DNA of 39,675 bases. Source: Bacteroidota bacterium. GTDB lineage: Bacteria > Bacteroidota > Bacteroidia > AKYH767-A > JABDAW01. The translations under genes and the position numbers were made by a program. Under the pieces are notes generated by a model. That model did no database searches. It saw only the letters and a list, made by a program, of their open reading frames with translations, and had not been told where the DNA came from. Of the stretch, positions 1-7,942 are shown piece after piece. The DNA is taken from positions 1-39,675 of the forward strand of contig JABDAW010000008.1 in NCBI GenBank assembly GCA_013288905.1. Reading direction: 5' to 3'. Every line of letters starts with the position of its first letter. The first letter of the stretch is position 1.

Positions 1-17
1 TAAAATGATGATAAAAC

Positions 18-87
18 CAATTGACAATTGACAATGGATAATTGACATCATGTGGAATGTCAATTGTCAATTATCCATTGTCAATTG
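18..87. repeat. Long palindrome overlapping the 3' end of lpxB
   Basis: An inverted repeat with arms at about 18-48 and 57-87 and a spacer of about 8 nt. Both arms are built from CAATTGACAATGGATAATTG-type words with an extra internal CAATTGA copy, so the pairing can slip. The lpxB stop codon (71-73, minus strand) and its last codons lie inside the right arm. It could act as a stem-loop at the end of the lpxB transcript, although no T-tract follows. Confidence 0.7.
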
Positions 88-1195
88 CTTCAAACATCTT
101 GGTGGCAATGCTTTTGGAGGCACCATTGATGCCAAGTTTATTCTTTAATTCCTGGTAATCTTTGAATAGATTGGTGCGCTTTTCTTTGTCGAATAACAGG
201 GCATTGAGTTCCTTGCGAATGTTGTCCGCCGTCATGTCATCTTGAATTAATTCCTTCACCACTTCCCTGTCCATTATCAGGTTCACCAAGGAAATATACT
301 TCACCTTCGCAACCCTCTTGGCAATGGAATAGGAGAGCGCATTCGCCTTATAACACACGACTTCAGGGGTGTCGAGCAAGGCAGCCTCCAAGGTCGAAGT
401 ACCTGATTTCACGATGGCTGCATCGCTGTTTTTTAGAATGGAATAGGTCTGATTGAAGAGGATTTTCACATCCCTTCCGCCCGCGAATTGCCGGTAATAT
501 TCCTGTGGAATGGAAGTCGCACCGGCAACGATTACCTGGTATTCTTTATAACTATCACAAGCCTCCAGCATGATCGGAAACATGCGCGAAATCTCTTGTT
601 TGCGGCTGCCGGGAAGGATTGCTATGATGGGTTTATCATTCAGATGGTGGGCTTTTCGCCAGGTAGTATCATCAGGATTATTCTTCTTCCAATCATTAAT
701 ACCATCCGTCAAAGGATGCCCTGCATACTCGACTTTGTAATCATGTTTTGCATAGAATTCTTTCTCGAATGGAAGGATGACAAAGAGCTTGTCCACATAC
801 TTCTTGATAGTCTTTACACGGCTTTCATGCCATGCCCACACAGACGGCGAGATGTAGTAAAACACCTTGAATCCCTTCATCTTTGCGAACTCCGCAATCC
901 TTAAATTGAAGCCCGGATAATCAACCAATATCAAGACATCAGGCTTGAATTCAAGGATGTCTTTCTTGCAGAATTTAATGTTGGAGAGAATGGTTTTAAG
1001 ATTCAAAAGCACCTCCGCAAAACCCATGAAGGCAAGGTCTTTGTAATGCTTCACAATCGTTGCGCCCTGTGCCTTCATCAAGTCTCCACCCCAACAATGA
1101 AAGGTGGCATGCTTATCTAATAATTTAAGTTCTTTGATAAGATTCGAAGCGTGTAAATCTCCCGAAGCCTCACCAGCAATGATGTAATATTTCAT
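71..1195 (-). CDS. lpxB: Lipid-A-disaccharide synthase LpxB
   Basis: LpxB (glycosyltransferase family GT19) joins UDP-2,3-diacylglucosamine and 2,3-diacylglucosamine-1-phosphate to make the lipid A disaccharide on the cytoplasmic face of the inner membrane. The 374-residue length is normal for the family. The N-terminus carries the signature YYIIAGEASGDLHASNLIKE, and the middle has LPGSRKQEI followed by the nucleotide-binding KSGTSTLEAALLDTP stretch. It starts at ATG 1195 and lies downstream of a small membrane protein gene and surE, all on the minus strand with short gaps, so one operon is likely. The last few codons sit within a long palindrome. Identification rests on strong family motifs. 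Confidence 0.96.
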   Translation of the reverse strand: MKYYIIAGEASGDLHASNLIKELKLLDKHATFHCWGGDLMKAQGATIVKHYKDLAFMGFAEVLLNLKTILSNIKFCKKDILEFKPDVLILVDYPGFNLRIAEFAKMKGFKVFYYISPSVWAWHESRVKTIKKYVDKLFVILPFEKEFYAKHDYKVEYAGHPLTDGINDWKKNNPDDTTWRKAHHLNDKPIIAILPGSRKQEISRMFPIMLEACDSYKEYQVIVAGATSIPQEYYRQFAGGRDVKILFNQTYSILKNSDAAIVKSGTSTLEAALLDTPEVVCYKANALSYSIAKRVAKVKYISLVNLIMDREVVKELIQDDMTADNIRKELNALLFDKEKRTNLFKDYQELKNKLGINGASKSIATKMFEAIDNG

Positions 1196-1221
1196 GCTTT
1201 GATTAAACGTTTTTTAAGAAA

Positions 1222-1515
1222 TTAAATAACTCCGACCTTAGCAAGAAGAATGATGCCTGCATAGATGAAAGTGGCGAATAATACACCACGAGATGATTGA
1301 TAATATTCCTTCTGAAGAAACAAAAAGAAGACACCAAGATTGATGATCAGACTCAAGCTTAGTGCAGGCGATATTAATTTGTAAACGATGATGTGGCTAA
1401 GGTATTCGCTCAACTTCATCTCGTGGAATTGCATCAACCAATAAACAAGAATAGCTATGAATGGAGCAAGCATTCCACATATCAATCCGAATATCATTGA
1501 GTCTTTTTTAATCAT
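1222..1515 (-). CDS. Small three-helix membrane protein
   Basis: A 97-residue protein of unknown function. Three hydrophobic segments are visible, at about residues 8-27, 47-66 and 74-94, with a short charged N-terminus (MIKKDS) and an amphipathic stretch around HEMKLSEYLSH between the first two. No catalytic motif is seen. It sits between surE and lpxB on the same strand, 26 nt from lpxB and 40 nt from surE, so it is probably cotranscribed with envelope genes. A role in lipid A biogenesis would be guesswork based only on position. Confidence 0.75.
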   Translation of the reverse strand: MIKKDSMIFGLICGMLAPFIAILVYWLMQFHEMKLSEYLSHIIVYKLISPALSLSLIINLGVFFLFLQKEYYQSSRGVLFATFIYAGIILLAKVGVI

Positions 1516-1523
1516 ATCAAAAT

Positions 1524-1551
1524 CGTAATTCCTAATTCGTAATTCCTAATT
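1524..1551. repeat. Two perfect tandem copies of a 14-nt word
   Basis: CGTAATTCCTAATT occurs twice head to tail in the 40-nt gap between surE and the small membrane protein gene. A related word (ATTCGTAATT) recurs in the inverted repeat before the amidohydrolase gene near 35.4 kb. This looks like dispersed low-complexity intergenic repeat material. Confidence 0.7.
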
Positions 1552-1555
1552 GATT

Positions 1556-2335
1556 CTAAAGTTCCCAGTTGTTCAGAAAAGGAATTGCATGATGGGCAGT
1601 GAAATCAAACTGCACGGGGCATATCGAAACATAGCCATTCGCAAGTGCCCATTCATCAGTATCCTCGCCATGATCATAGTTCTTGAACTTTCCGGTAAGC
1701 CAATAGTAACTACGATTATAAGGATCCTTTCGCTCATCAAATTCTTCTTCCCATTTTGCAATTGCCTGGCGACAAATTTTGATTCCTTTTATCTCCTTTT
1801 CAGAAAGTTTAGGAATGTTGACATTCAACAAGGTTCCTTGTGGCAAACCATGTTTAAGAACATTGACAGCAATGATACCGGCGAACTTTTGTGCAGGAAC
1901 AAAGTCTGCATTCAACTCATAATTATTCAAAGAAAAACCTATGGAAGGAATGGACTCAATAGCCCCTTCCATAGCAGCAGACATGGTGCCTGAATAGATG
2001 ACATTAATAGAAGAATTCGAGCCATGATTAATACCTGAAACAAGAATATCCGGCTTGCGATGCAGTATCTTATCAATAGCTATCTTCACGCAATCCACGG
2101 GCGTTCCAGAGCATTGATAGCCTAATGATTCACCATGATAAGAAACCTTGTCAAGACGCAATGGTTTGTTGATAGTTATCGCATGACCCATACCGGATTG
2201 AGGACTATCCGGTGCAACTACAACCACCTCACCAAGAGTCTGCATTTCTTCCACCAATGCCCTAAGACCGGGGGCAGTGATACCATCATCATTGGTAACT
2301 AATATTATCGGGCGGTTAGCGGTGGTTTTAGACAT
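1556..2335 (-). CDS. surE: 5'/3'-nucleotidase SurE
   Basis: SurE is a divalent-metal-dependent phosphatase of nucleoside monophosphates linked to stationary-phase survival. At 259 residues the protein has the usual family length. The diagnostic N-terminal motif ILVTNDDGITAPGLRAL (metal-binding Asp pair) is present, as are SGMGHAIT and the SGINHGSNSSINVIYSGTMS segment that supplies the Asn metal ligand and the phosphate-binding Ser/Thr. The start ATG at 2335 leads directly into the motif region. It is the first gene of a likely surE - small membrane protein - lpxB operon on the minus strand. Confidence 0.96.
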   Translation of the reverse strand: MSKTTANRPIILVTNDDGITAPGLRALVEEMQTLGEVVVVAPDSPQSGMGHAITINKPLRLDKVSYHGESLGYQCSGTPVDCVKIAIDKILHRKPDILVSGINHGSNSSINVIYSGTMSAAMEGAIESIPSIGFSLNNYELNADFVPAQKFAGIIAVNVLKHGLPQGTLLNVNIPKLSEKEIKGIKICRQAIAKWEEEFDERKDPYNRSYYWLTGKFKNYDHGEDTDEWALANGYVSICPVQFDFTAHHAIPFLNNWEL

Positions 2336-2352
2336 TATATTATTAATAAAAG

Positions 2353-2395
2353 AGCCACGAATTTCACTGATTAATTCTTCGTGAAATTCGTGGCT
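2353..2395 (-). terminator. Stem-loop terminator after the desaturase gene
   Basis: A perfect 15-bp stem AGCCACGAATTTCAC / GTGAAATTCGTGGCT (2353-2367 with 2381-2395) encloses a 13-nt loop. Read on the minus strand it follows the desaturase stop (2414) and is followed by the T-rich CTTTTATTAATA. This fits an intrinsic terminator separating the desaturase from surE. Confidence 0.75.
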
Positions 2396-2413
2396 GTCTT
2401 TTCAAGTTTTGAA

Positions 2414-3421
2414 TTATTTCTCTGAATTAATTAAGTCAGTATCCGGTGTGGAAAGATCTGTCAAAGCAATCTTCCCACGCTCTTGTCTCACCACCCTTGA
2501 ATACATGGAAACATTGGGATCAAACAAGAACTTAAAGAACAATTTCGTCCATGATTTATGTGAATGCAAATTATCATAGTGCTCATGCGCCTTAGCTTTA
2601 ATCTGGGGTAATTTATTCCAGGGCACAGATGGGAAATCGTGATGCTCATTGTGATACCCGACATTCAAAGCAATCTTATTTAAGACACCATAATAACTAT
2701 AAGTCTCCTGTTCATCAGTGATTGTCAGGAAATGTTCCTGAATCCAACGTGCACCCAGTGGATGCAAGCCAATTGAAAAGAAAAGGCTTGATAAAAGATA
2801 AAAGAAAGCCTTCGGTCCAAAGAAATAAATGATAGCGATTGAGAATACTATCTGGCATAAAATATTAACCACAATCCATCCTGTCAAAGGCTTTATTTCC
2901 TTTAAGCGAGCAACCCGAACTGCCTGAAAAAAGGGGAAGAACAGCATCCACATTGCCTTACCAAATGTCGAGTTACCAATCAATTTTGCTTCCCATTCAT
3001 TAGGAAGATCGGCATCTAATTCATGGATGCCTTGGAAGGAATGATGCTTGATATGATACCTCTGAAAAGAGATGGCGCTGGGGATAATCTGTGGAAGATT
3101 TGCAAAAATTGCAGATATGGTATTCGCAGCTTTCTTCTTGAATAAAAGATTGTGGGCGCATTCATGAATCGAAACAAACAAGGCATGATCAGCGAAGGCT
3201 CCGACAAAATATGCAATCACAAAAATCAGCCACCAAGGCTGTTCTCTAAGCACTATTGCTAAACCAATTTGCAGGAATACAGCAAACATTATTATCAGAA
3301 TTGTATAAGGATTTCTCCCGATTAATTCTCTCATATCGGGATGGTCTTTCAATATGGTTTTCGTTCTTGCTCTATGCGGTTCGCGTTCATCGGAGTGCAC
3401 AAAGTCGGTCTTTTTATTCAT
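2414..3421 (-). CDS. DEGS-like sphingolipid Delta4 fatty acid desaturase
   Basis: A 335-residue membrane-bound di-iron desaturase. Three histidine boxes are visible: HECAH (86-90), HIKHH (123-127) and HNEHH (257-261). The N-terminus (EPHRARTKTILKDHP) matches the Lipid_DES segment found in sphingolipid Delta4 desaturases. The stretches GLHPLGARWIQEH, ETYSYYG and NVGYHNEHHDFPSVP closely parallel animal DEGS1 as known from the family. Hydrophobic segments lie near 40-58, 63-82, 183-203 and 205-220. The predicted activity is O2-dependent introduction of a 4,5-trans double bond into the long-chain base of dihydroceramide at the membrane; the substrate here is inferred. Many Bacteroidota make sphingolipids, so the role is plausible. 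It has its own promoter and terminator. Confidence 0.9.
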   Translation of the reverse strand: MNKKTDFVHSDEREPHRARTKTILKDHPDMRELIGRNPYTILIIMFAVFLQIGLAIVLREQPWWLIFVIAYFVGAFADHALFVSIHECAHNLLFKKKAANTISAIFANLPQIIPSAISFQRYHIKHHSFQGIHELDADLPNEWEAKLIGNSTFGKAMWMLFFPFFQAVRVARLKEIKPLTGWIVVNILCQIVFSIAIIYFFGPKAFFYLLSSLFFSIGLHPLGARWIQEHFLTITDEQETYSYYGVLNKIALNVGYHNEHHDFPSVPWNKLPQIKAKAHEHYDNLHSHKSWTKLFFKFLFDPNVSMYSRVVRQERGKIALTDLSTPDTDLINSEK

Positions 3422-3462
3422 TATAATTAATATATTAATTGATCTTTCATTATTACGGGCTG

Positions 3463-3470
3463 CAAAGATA
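3463..3470 (-). promoter_or_regulatory. -7 element of the desaturase gene
   Basis: TATCTTTG on the minus strand (CAAAGATA on the plus strand) matches the Bacteroidota sigma factor -7 consensus TAnnTTTG. It lies about 42 nt upstream of the desaturase ATG. No clear -33 element was identified. Confidence 0.7.
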
Positions 3471-3790
3471 TAACATATTTGGGTAATGGGGATATTATTT
3501 TAAACAATCAAAATAAAAATCGACATATTAATACGAATGATAATTATTGGATATGCTTAATTCTTGTAGTTGAGATGATTTGGATTATTGATGTTGCCCG
3601 AATGAAATTAGAAGGGTGACTTTTTGACACTTTTTCGGGGAAATGTTGATGGGGTATGTTGTAATATACTATTGATTAGATTGGTTTTAAGCAAGGTGAA
3701 TGTTTGGATAATATTGCCGGTATGACAATATGGTTACCTATTAGCTAATAAAGTCAGTCATTTTAAATAATAAAAATATGTTAAATGTTT

Positions 3791-3806
3791 ATTTGATATA
3801 TCAAAT
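3791..3806. promoter_or_regulatory. Perfect 16-bp palindrome, candidate MarR operator
   Basis: ATTTGATATATCAAAT is a perfect dyad located 18 nt upstream of the -7 element and 42 nt upstream of the marR-type start codon. MarR dimers typically bind 16-20-bp palindromes overlapping their own promoters, so autoregulation of this gene and the following outer membrane protein gene is a reasonable inference. Confidence 0.6.
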
Positions 3807-3823
3807 ATTGACAAATCATTTTG

Positions 3824-3831
3824 TAATTTTG
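3824..3831 (+). promoter_or_regulatory. -7 element of the marR-type gene
   Basis: TAATTTTG matches TAnnTTTG and lies 17 nt before the ATG at 3848, giving a very short leader. A TTGAC word is found slightly upstream (3808-3812), but its spacing is too short for a standard -33 element. Confidence 0.6.
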
Positions 3832-3847
3832 CGCCATAATTATTTTT

Positions 3848-4291
3848 ATGGAGCATTTAAACGATATACTATTTTATTCGATAGATAAGTCTATCAGGAC
3901 ATACCGGCAATATGCCCAAAGGCAATTGAAGAAGGCGGGATTCACCATCACTATTGATCAATGGCTTATCATTAAAAATCTTTTGGAGAATCCTGATATT
4001 ACTCAACAGGAACTTGGCGAAAGAGTCTTTAAGGATAATGCTTCTGTCACTCGGATAATAGAATTGCTGGTGAAAGCAAAATATATTAACCGCAAAGTTT
4101 TTGCTGAAGACAGGAGAAGAACTAATTTGGTAGTAACCCCGAAAGGAGAGAAAATTATTCGTGATGTGCAGAAGATTGTGCTGAAGAACAGGGCTGTGGC
4201 TTTGAATGGGGTTTCTAAAAAGGATATGGATATAACCAAGAAAGTTCTCGAACGAATTATTAAAAACTGTAACGTCAAAAAGGAAAAGTAA
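3848..4291 (+). CDS. MarR-family transcriptional regulator
   Basis: A 147-residue winged-helix regulator. The MarR pattern is visible: an N-terminal dimerisation helix (residues 1-25), the TIDQWLIIKNLLENPDITQQELGERVFKDNASVTRIIELLVKAKYI helix-turn-helix core split as QQELGERV and ASVTRIIELL, then the wing with EDRRRTNLVVTPKGEKI. A C-terminal dimerisation helix follows. The ATG at 3848 is supported by the promoter and the palindromic operator just upstream. The next gene, an outer membrane protein, begins 17 nt after the stop, so the two are probably one operon and the barrel protein is a likely target. The ligand is unknown. Confidence 0.93.
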   Translation: MEHLNDILFYSIDKSIRTYRQYAQRQLKKAGFTITIDQWLIIKNLLENPDITQQELGERVFKDNASVTRIIELLVKAKYINRKVFAEDRRRTNLVVTPKGEKIIRDVQKIVLKNRAVALNGVSKKDMDITKKVLERIIKNCNVKKEK

Positions 4292-4308
4292 AACAAAATA
4301 AATTAATC

Positions 4309-6738
4309 ATGAATCGTACATTATTAACTATCGTCTTTGTATTAAGCCTTAATGTTGGTTTTGCAGGGACAACAAGCAATTCAATAATAAATGGAAATGT
4401 TATTGATAAGGATAAAAATCCTTTGGAATTCGTAAATGTTACTTTGCTAAAGGCGGAGGATTCAACACTTGTGAAAGGCGTGATTACCGCGACAGACGGC
4501 AAGTTCGCGTTAGAATCTATTGTAAGCGGGAACTATTTTATTTTGATTTCTCTTGTCGGTTATGAGAAACAAATTATCAAGCCTTTCTTTATTAAGGAAG
4601 GCGAAACGCTTAATTACAGTAATGTTATGCTTAATTCAAGATCCGATTTGAAAGAGGTTACGGTTACTTCCACTCAACCATTGTATAGTCAGAAACCTGG
4701 TATGTTGGTGATGAATGTTGAAAACAGTGCCGTTAAAATCAGCGGTACTGCCTTTGATGTTGTCAGCACTGCGCCTGGTGTCAGCATTGATCAGGACGCA
4801 AATATTTCTCTTAAAGGAAAGAGCGGTGTTCAGATTTATATTGATGGAAAGCCGACTTATTTATCTGGAGATGAGTTGAAGGATTACTTGTTGACAATGC
4901 CTGCCAGCGATATTGTAAGAATTGAAATGATGACAACTCCTCCTGCAAAATATAATGCGGAGGGTAGTGCAGGAATAATAAATATTGTGACTCAACACAG
5001 CAAGAAGCAAGGCTTCAATGGCACAGTCAATGCGGGTTTCGGGCAGTATAAAGTATCTAAAGGAGAGGGTGGCTTAAACCTAAATTATGGAACTCTCAAG
5101 TATAATATTTATGGCAAATACAATATTTCTTATCCCAACAGATTGGAAAGTAAATCAGTAAACAGGGTAGTATATGACGGTGATCATACGACAGATTTCG
5201 ACCAGCAAATAACCCTGCATTTCGCACCTATAACTCAATTATTAAAAGCAGGAGCCGACTTTTATCCAAACAAAAATAGTACCTTCGGAATACGTTTTGA
5301 TGCCTCACAAAGGAATACCAATACTACCTTAAATTCGACTACCCAAATTAATAAAGTAGATTCCAATTTGGTGGATATATTACATCAGATAAACCAACTT
5401 AATGGTAGTTTTAAAAATGCAACTGTTGGTTTATATTTCAATCAAAAGCTGGACAGCACGGGCACGGAGATAAGCACTTCCGGTGATTATGTTACCTATT
5501 ACAACAGGTCGTTGGAGAAATATGATTTATATTTTCTTGATCAATCCGGCATCGAAAATGCCATACCAAGTTATCAGCGCAGCTTTCCAAATACCGATAT
5601 AGCTATCTATGCCGGGCAAGTGGATTTTACACACCCATTCGAAAAGAAATATAAAATTGATGCAGGCATTAAAAGCAGTTATGTAAAAACAAATAATAAT
5701 CTGTTGTTTGAGATACAGAATTCCACCGATCAAAATTGGGTAAACGATACCACGCGCACCAACTCTTTTATTTATACAGAGCAAATAAATGCAGCATACA
5801 TTTCTGCCTCTGCTGATTTCAACAAGTGGCAAGTACAGGCGGGTTTGCGTGCCGAACAAACCCATTCCGAAGGAAATTCTCCTACCATGCATGAGGATAA
5901 TATCAACAATTATCTACAGTTATTTCCTTCTGTTTTTGTTACTCAAAAGATCAATAACGATAACTCTTTTCAATATACTTTGGCGCGCAGAATTAACCGT
6001 CCTGCTTACGATCAGCTTAATCCTTTTTTCTTTTATGTTGACCAATATCTCTATAAAGTTGGCAATCCTTTCCTGCAACCTGAAATAGCCAATAACGTTG
6101 ATATTACGCATGATTATAAAGAATCTCTTTTCACGAGTCTTGGCGCATCGCACACCATTGGAGGCATTGCCCATGTGACCCACCTTGTAGATTCCACGGG
6201 CGTTATGCACCAAAACGTGGTCAACATGAATACCATTGACAACTACTATCTCAACTTTGTTTACTCTCATAATTTTATGAAATGGTGGATCAATGAAAGC
6301 AGCCTCAACTTCACTTATAACCACTACCTTGGCATGCTCGACGGCAATCCGATTGATAAAGGAAATCTTGTTTTGAACCTCACAGTTACCGAGACTTTTC
6401 TTATCAGCAATGGTTGGAAATTAGAGACATCCTGCTTTTATCAGTCGCCCACGGAGTACTCCATATTTCTTATAAAGCCCAGTGGCGACTTGACTTTTGG
6501 CGTTTCGAAAGCGCTCTTCAATAATAAATTGAAGTGTACGCTCAATATCAGCGATGTGTTATACACCCAGTCGCAGCGGGTGGTTGTTGATTATGAAGAC
6601 CAACATATCAACTCTACCTACAACTTCGACACCCGTTATGTGTACCTGCGCATGCGTTACAATTTTGGCAAACAGGAATCCGCCAAGAAGCCAGATTTTA
6701 AGAACGCTGCCGATGATTTGCAGCATAGAGTAGGGTAG
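4309..6738 (+). CDS. Outer membrane beta-barrel protein, TonB-receptor-like
   Basis: An 809-residue protein with a signal peptide (cleavage near VGFAG, about residue 20). A CarboxypepD_reg-like domain follows (residues ~25-110; GNVIDKDKNPLEFVNVTLL and the GYEKQII strand), then a plug-like domain (~115-230, including the KSGVQIYIDGKPTYLSGDEL and SAGIINIVT motifs). The rest is a long beta-barrel of the outer-membrane beta-barrel type typical of Bacteroidota (OMP_b-brl_3 class), ending in alternating aromatic strands YVYLRMRYNFG. It belongs to the TonB-dependent receptor superfamily, but no clear TonB box was seen and no SusD partner is nearby. It is cotranscribed with the MarR regulator. Its cargo cannot be told from sequence; efflux, metal or signalling roles are all possible. 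Confidence 0.9.
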   Translation: MNRTLLTIVFVLSLNVGFAGTTSNSIINGNVIDKDKNPLEFVNVTLLKAEDSTLVKGVITATDGKFALESIVSGNYFILISLVGYEKQIIKPFFIKEGETLNYSNVMLNSRSDLKEVTVTSTQPLYSQKPGMLVMNVENSAVKISGTAFDVVSTAPGVSIDQDANISLKGKSGVQIYIDGKPTYLSGDELKDYLLTMPASDIVRIEMMTTPPAKYNAEGSAGIINIVTQHSKKQGFNGTVNAGFGQYKVSKGEGGLNLNYGTLKYNIYGKYNISYPNRLESKSVNRVVYDGDHTTDFDQQITLHFAPITQLLKAGADFYPNKNSTFGIRFDASQRNTNTTLNSTTQINKVDSNLVDILHQINQLNGSFKNATVGLYFNQKLDSTGTEISTSGDYVTYYNRSLEKYDLYFLDQSGIENAIPSYQRSFPNTDIAIYAGQVDFTHPFEKKYKIDAGIKSSYVKTNNNLLFEIQNSTDQNWVNDTTRTNSFIYTEQINAAYISASADFNKWQVQAGLRAEQTHSEGNSPTMHEDNINNYLQLFPSVFVTQKINNDNSFQYTLARRINRPAYDQLNPFFFYVDQYLYKVGNPFLQPEIANNVDITHDYKESLFTSLGASHTIGGIAHVTHLVDSTGVMHQNVVNMNTIDNYYLNFVYSHNFMKWWINESSLNFTYNHYLGMLDGNPIDKGNLVLNLTVTETFLISNGWKLETSCFYQSPTEYSIFLIKPSGDLTFGVSKALFNNKLKCTLNISDVLYTQSQRVVVDYEDQHINSTYNFDTRYVYLRMRYNFGKQESAKKPDFKNAADDLQHRVG

Positions 6739-6786
6739 AATTCCTTGCTTGCTAAAATTCACGAGGTGTAGTATTTGAAGTTTCAT

Positions 6787-6832
6787 CATCGTTTTGTTGT
6801 TGCGCCTGAAAAGTCGCAATCACAAGACGATG
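6787..6832. repeat. Solo hairpin related to the 10-11 kb repeats
   Basis: An 18-nt stem, CATCGTTTTGTTGTTGCG (6787-6804) paired with CGCAATCACAAGACGATG (6815-6832), with a few G-U pairs and a 10-nt loop. The CATCGTTTTG...CAAAACGATG theme also appears at the 3' side of the two longer repeats at 10.1 and 10.9 kb. It lies downstream of the barrel gene. The plus strand is followed by As rather than Ts, so it is not a classical terminator for that gene. Confidence 0.65.
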
Positions 6833-6903
6833 AAAAAAAACTGATATGGGAATTATGTAAGTCTTTTAAAGAATTATGTAACACTCACCCTTTCAAAAGG
6901 CAG

Positions 6904-6911
6904 TAATTTTG
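6904..6911 (+). promoter_or_regulatory. -7 element for the 6961 gene pair
   Basis: TAATTTTG fits TAnnTTTG and is placed 49 nt before the ATG at 6961. Its presence supports ATG 6961 over an upstream in-frame TTG that would begin inside the promoter. Confidence 0.65.
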
Positions 6912-6960
6912 CAGCCTGAAAAATCAGATAAAATAGTAAAACAATTTAATAAAATTAAAA

Positions 6961-7217
6961 TGGAAAAGAAAATCAAAGAAAAAGAAGTCGAAGAAGAATT
7001 CTACATCACAGATGAAGAAACTGAAAAGAATGAAAGTATTTATGAGAAAAAATGGAATAAACTTATTCCAAAAATCATCAAGGCTTATCCCAGCCTTACT
7101 AAAGATGACCTGTTGCACCGAGAAGGCAGTGGTCATAAACGCTGGGAATTAATGATGAAGAAAACAGGTCTTTCGCATAACGACCTCGAAAAATTCCTTA
7201 ATTCGCTTGAACAATAA
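6961..7217 (+). CDS. Small charged protein, unknown
   Basis: An 85-residue protein, very rich in Lys and Glu over its first 30 residues, followed by a compact helical segment (WNKLIPKIIKAYPSLTKDDL ... GLSHNDLEKFLNSL). The C-terminal half faintly resembles the helix-loop-helix pattern of CsbD-like stress proteins, but the match is too weak to name it. It starts at the ATG 49 nt after a promoter element. The next gene starts 23 nt after its stop on the same strand, so the two are probably expressed together. Confidence 0.7.
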
Positions 7218-7240
7218 TAATTAAATAAATATAAAAAAAT

Positions 7241-7942
7241 ATGAAAACAATAAAATCATTGGAGGGAATGAAAACACTTGAGTTTTTTGACCTCAACGAT
7301 CAGTCCTATTTAAGATGTACTGATTACAAAAACAGGAAATACATCATCCTGATGAGCACCCCTGCCGCTATCCACATTCTAACTGCGGCATTAAAAATCA
7401 AAAGTAATGACCGGAATCGCGGAGTAAAGGCAAGGGCTGTCGTATTGAAATTCTCTACCAGCACGTGGGTTTCCGTACCTATCGGCACCGTTACTGCCAT
7501 ATTGGCTTTAATTGATGCCTTTAATGCAGCTATCGGAGTTGCGAAAACGCCAACTTGGAATGCGGTTAACACAGCTTTGAAGGCTGTAATGGGTACGTTC
7601 TCCGCAGCAATGGGTTTGAATCCGGTACACGCGGAGGAAATTTGTGTCAGCGGAGGATTTTTTGTAAAGGGAGTGGGGATAAAACAGAAAAACATCTTTG
7701 GTCTTTTCCAGGATACTACTTCCGGGAGTTTTCACTGTATCGGTGATGTTTTGAATGTTGGTTGTATCCACGAATGGAAGTTGGGCAGTAGTGGTACAGT
7801 CTTAGTCATGCAGCGAGCCACTCAAAATGCTTTTAAACAATTTAGCGGGCTTGCTCCAGGAAGGTATTGGGTGTCACATCAGTGTATCAATGACAATGGA
7901 ACAAATGGTGTATTGCGGACCTTGTTCATTGATTTGATTTAA
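7241..7942 (+). CDS. Hypothetical protein with Ala-rich hydrophobic core
   Basis: A 233-residue protein that I do not recognise. There is no signal peptide. Residues ~70-130 form an alanine-rich, fairly hydrophobic region (PIGTVTAILALIDAFNAAIG, then ALKAVMGTFSAAMG) that might be helical or membrane-interacting. The C-terminal 100 residues are Gly/Cys-containing and look beta-rich (VSGGFFVKGVGIKQK, LGSSGTVLVMQRA). It follows the small charged protein with a 23-nt gap and the stop codon runs straight into a large palindrome. No function can be assigned. Confidence 0.75.
   Translation: MKTIKSLEGMKTLEFFDLNDQSYLRCTDYKNRKYIILMSTPAAIHILTAALKIKSNDRNRGVKARAVVLKFSTSTWVSVPIGTVTAILALIDAFNAAIGVAKTPTWNAVNTALKAVMGTFSAAMGLNPVHAEEICVSGGFFVKGVGIKQKNIFGLFQDTTSGSFHCIGDVLNVGCIHEWKLGSSGTVLVMQRATQNAFKQFSGLAPGRYWVSHQCINDNGTNGVLRTLFIDLI

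Larger units (their letters stand above)
3422..3847. other. Divergent intergenic region, desaturase / MarR
   Basis: A 426-nt region between a minus-strand and a plus-strand gene. Its two ends hold the promoters described separately and the MarR operator candidate. The middle contains a short hairpin ATATTG...CAATAT around 3709-3731 and otherwise only AT-rich sequence without a convincing reading frame. Confidence 0.6.

Noticed and set aside
1550-1993. 147-codon plus-strand frame
   Set aside because: It lies antisense to surE, which has full family motifs; the frame is a shadow.
6909-6960. TTG start for the small charged protein
   Set aside because: The TTG is part of the TAATTTTG promoter element, so translation is much more likely from ATG 6961.
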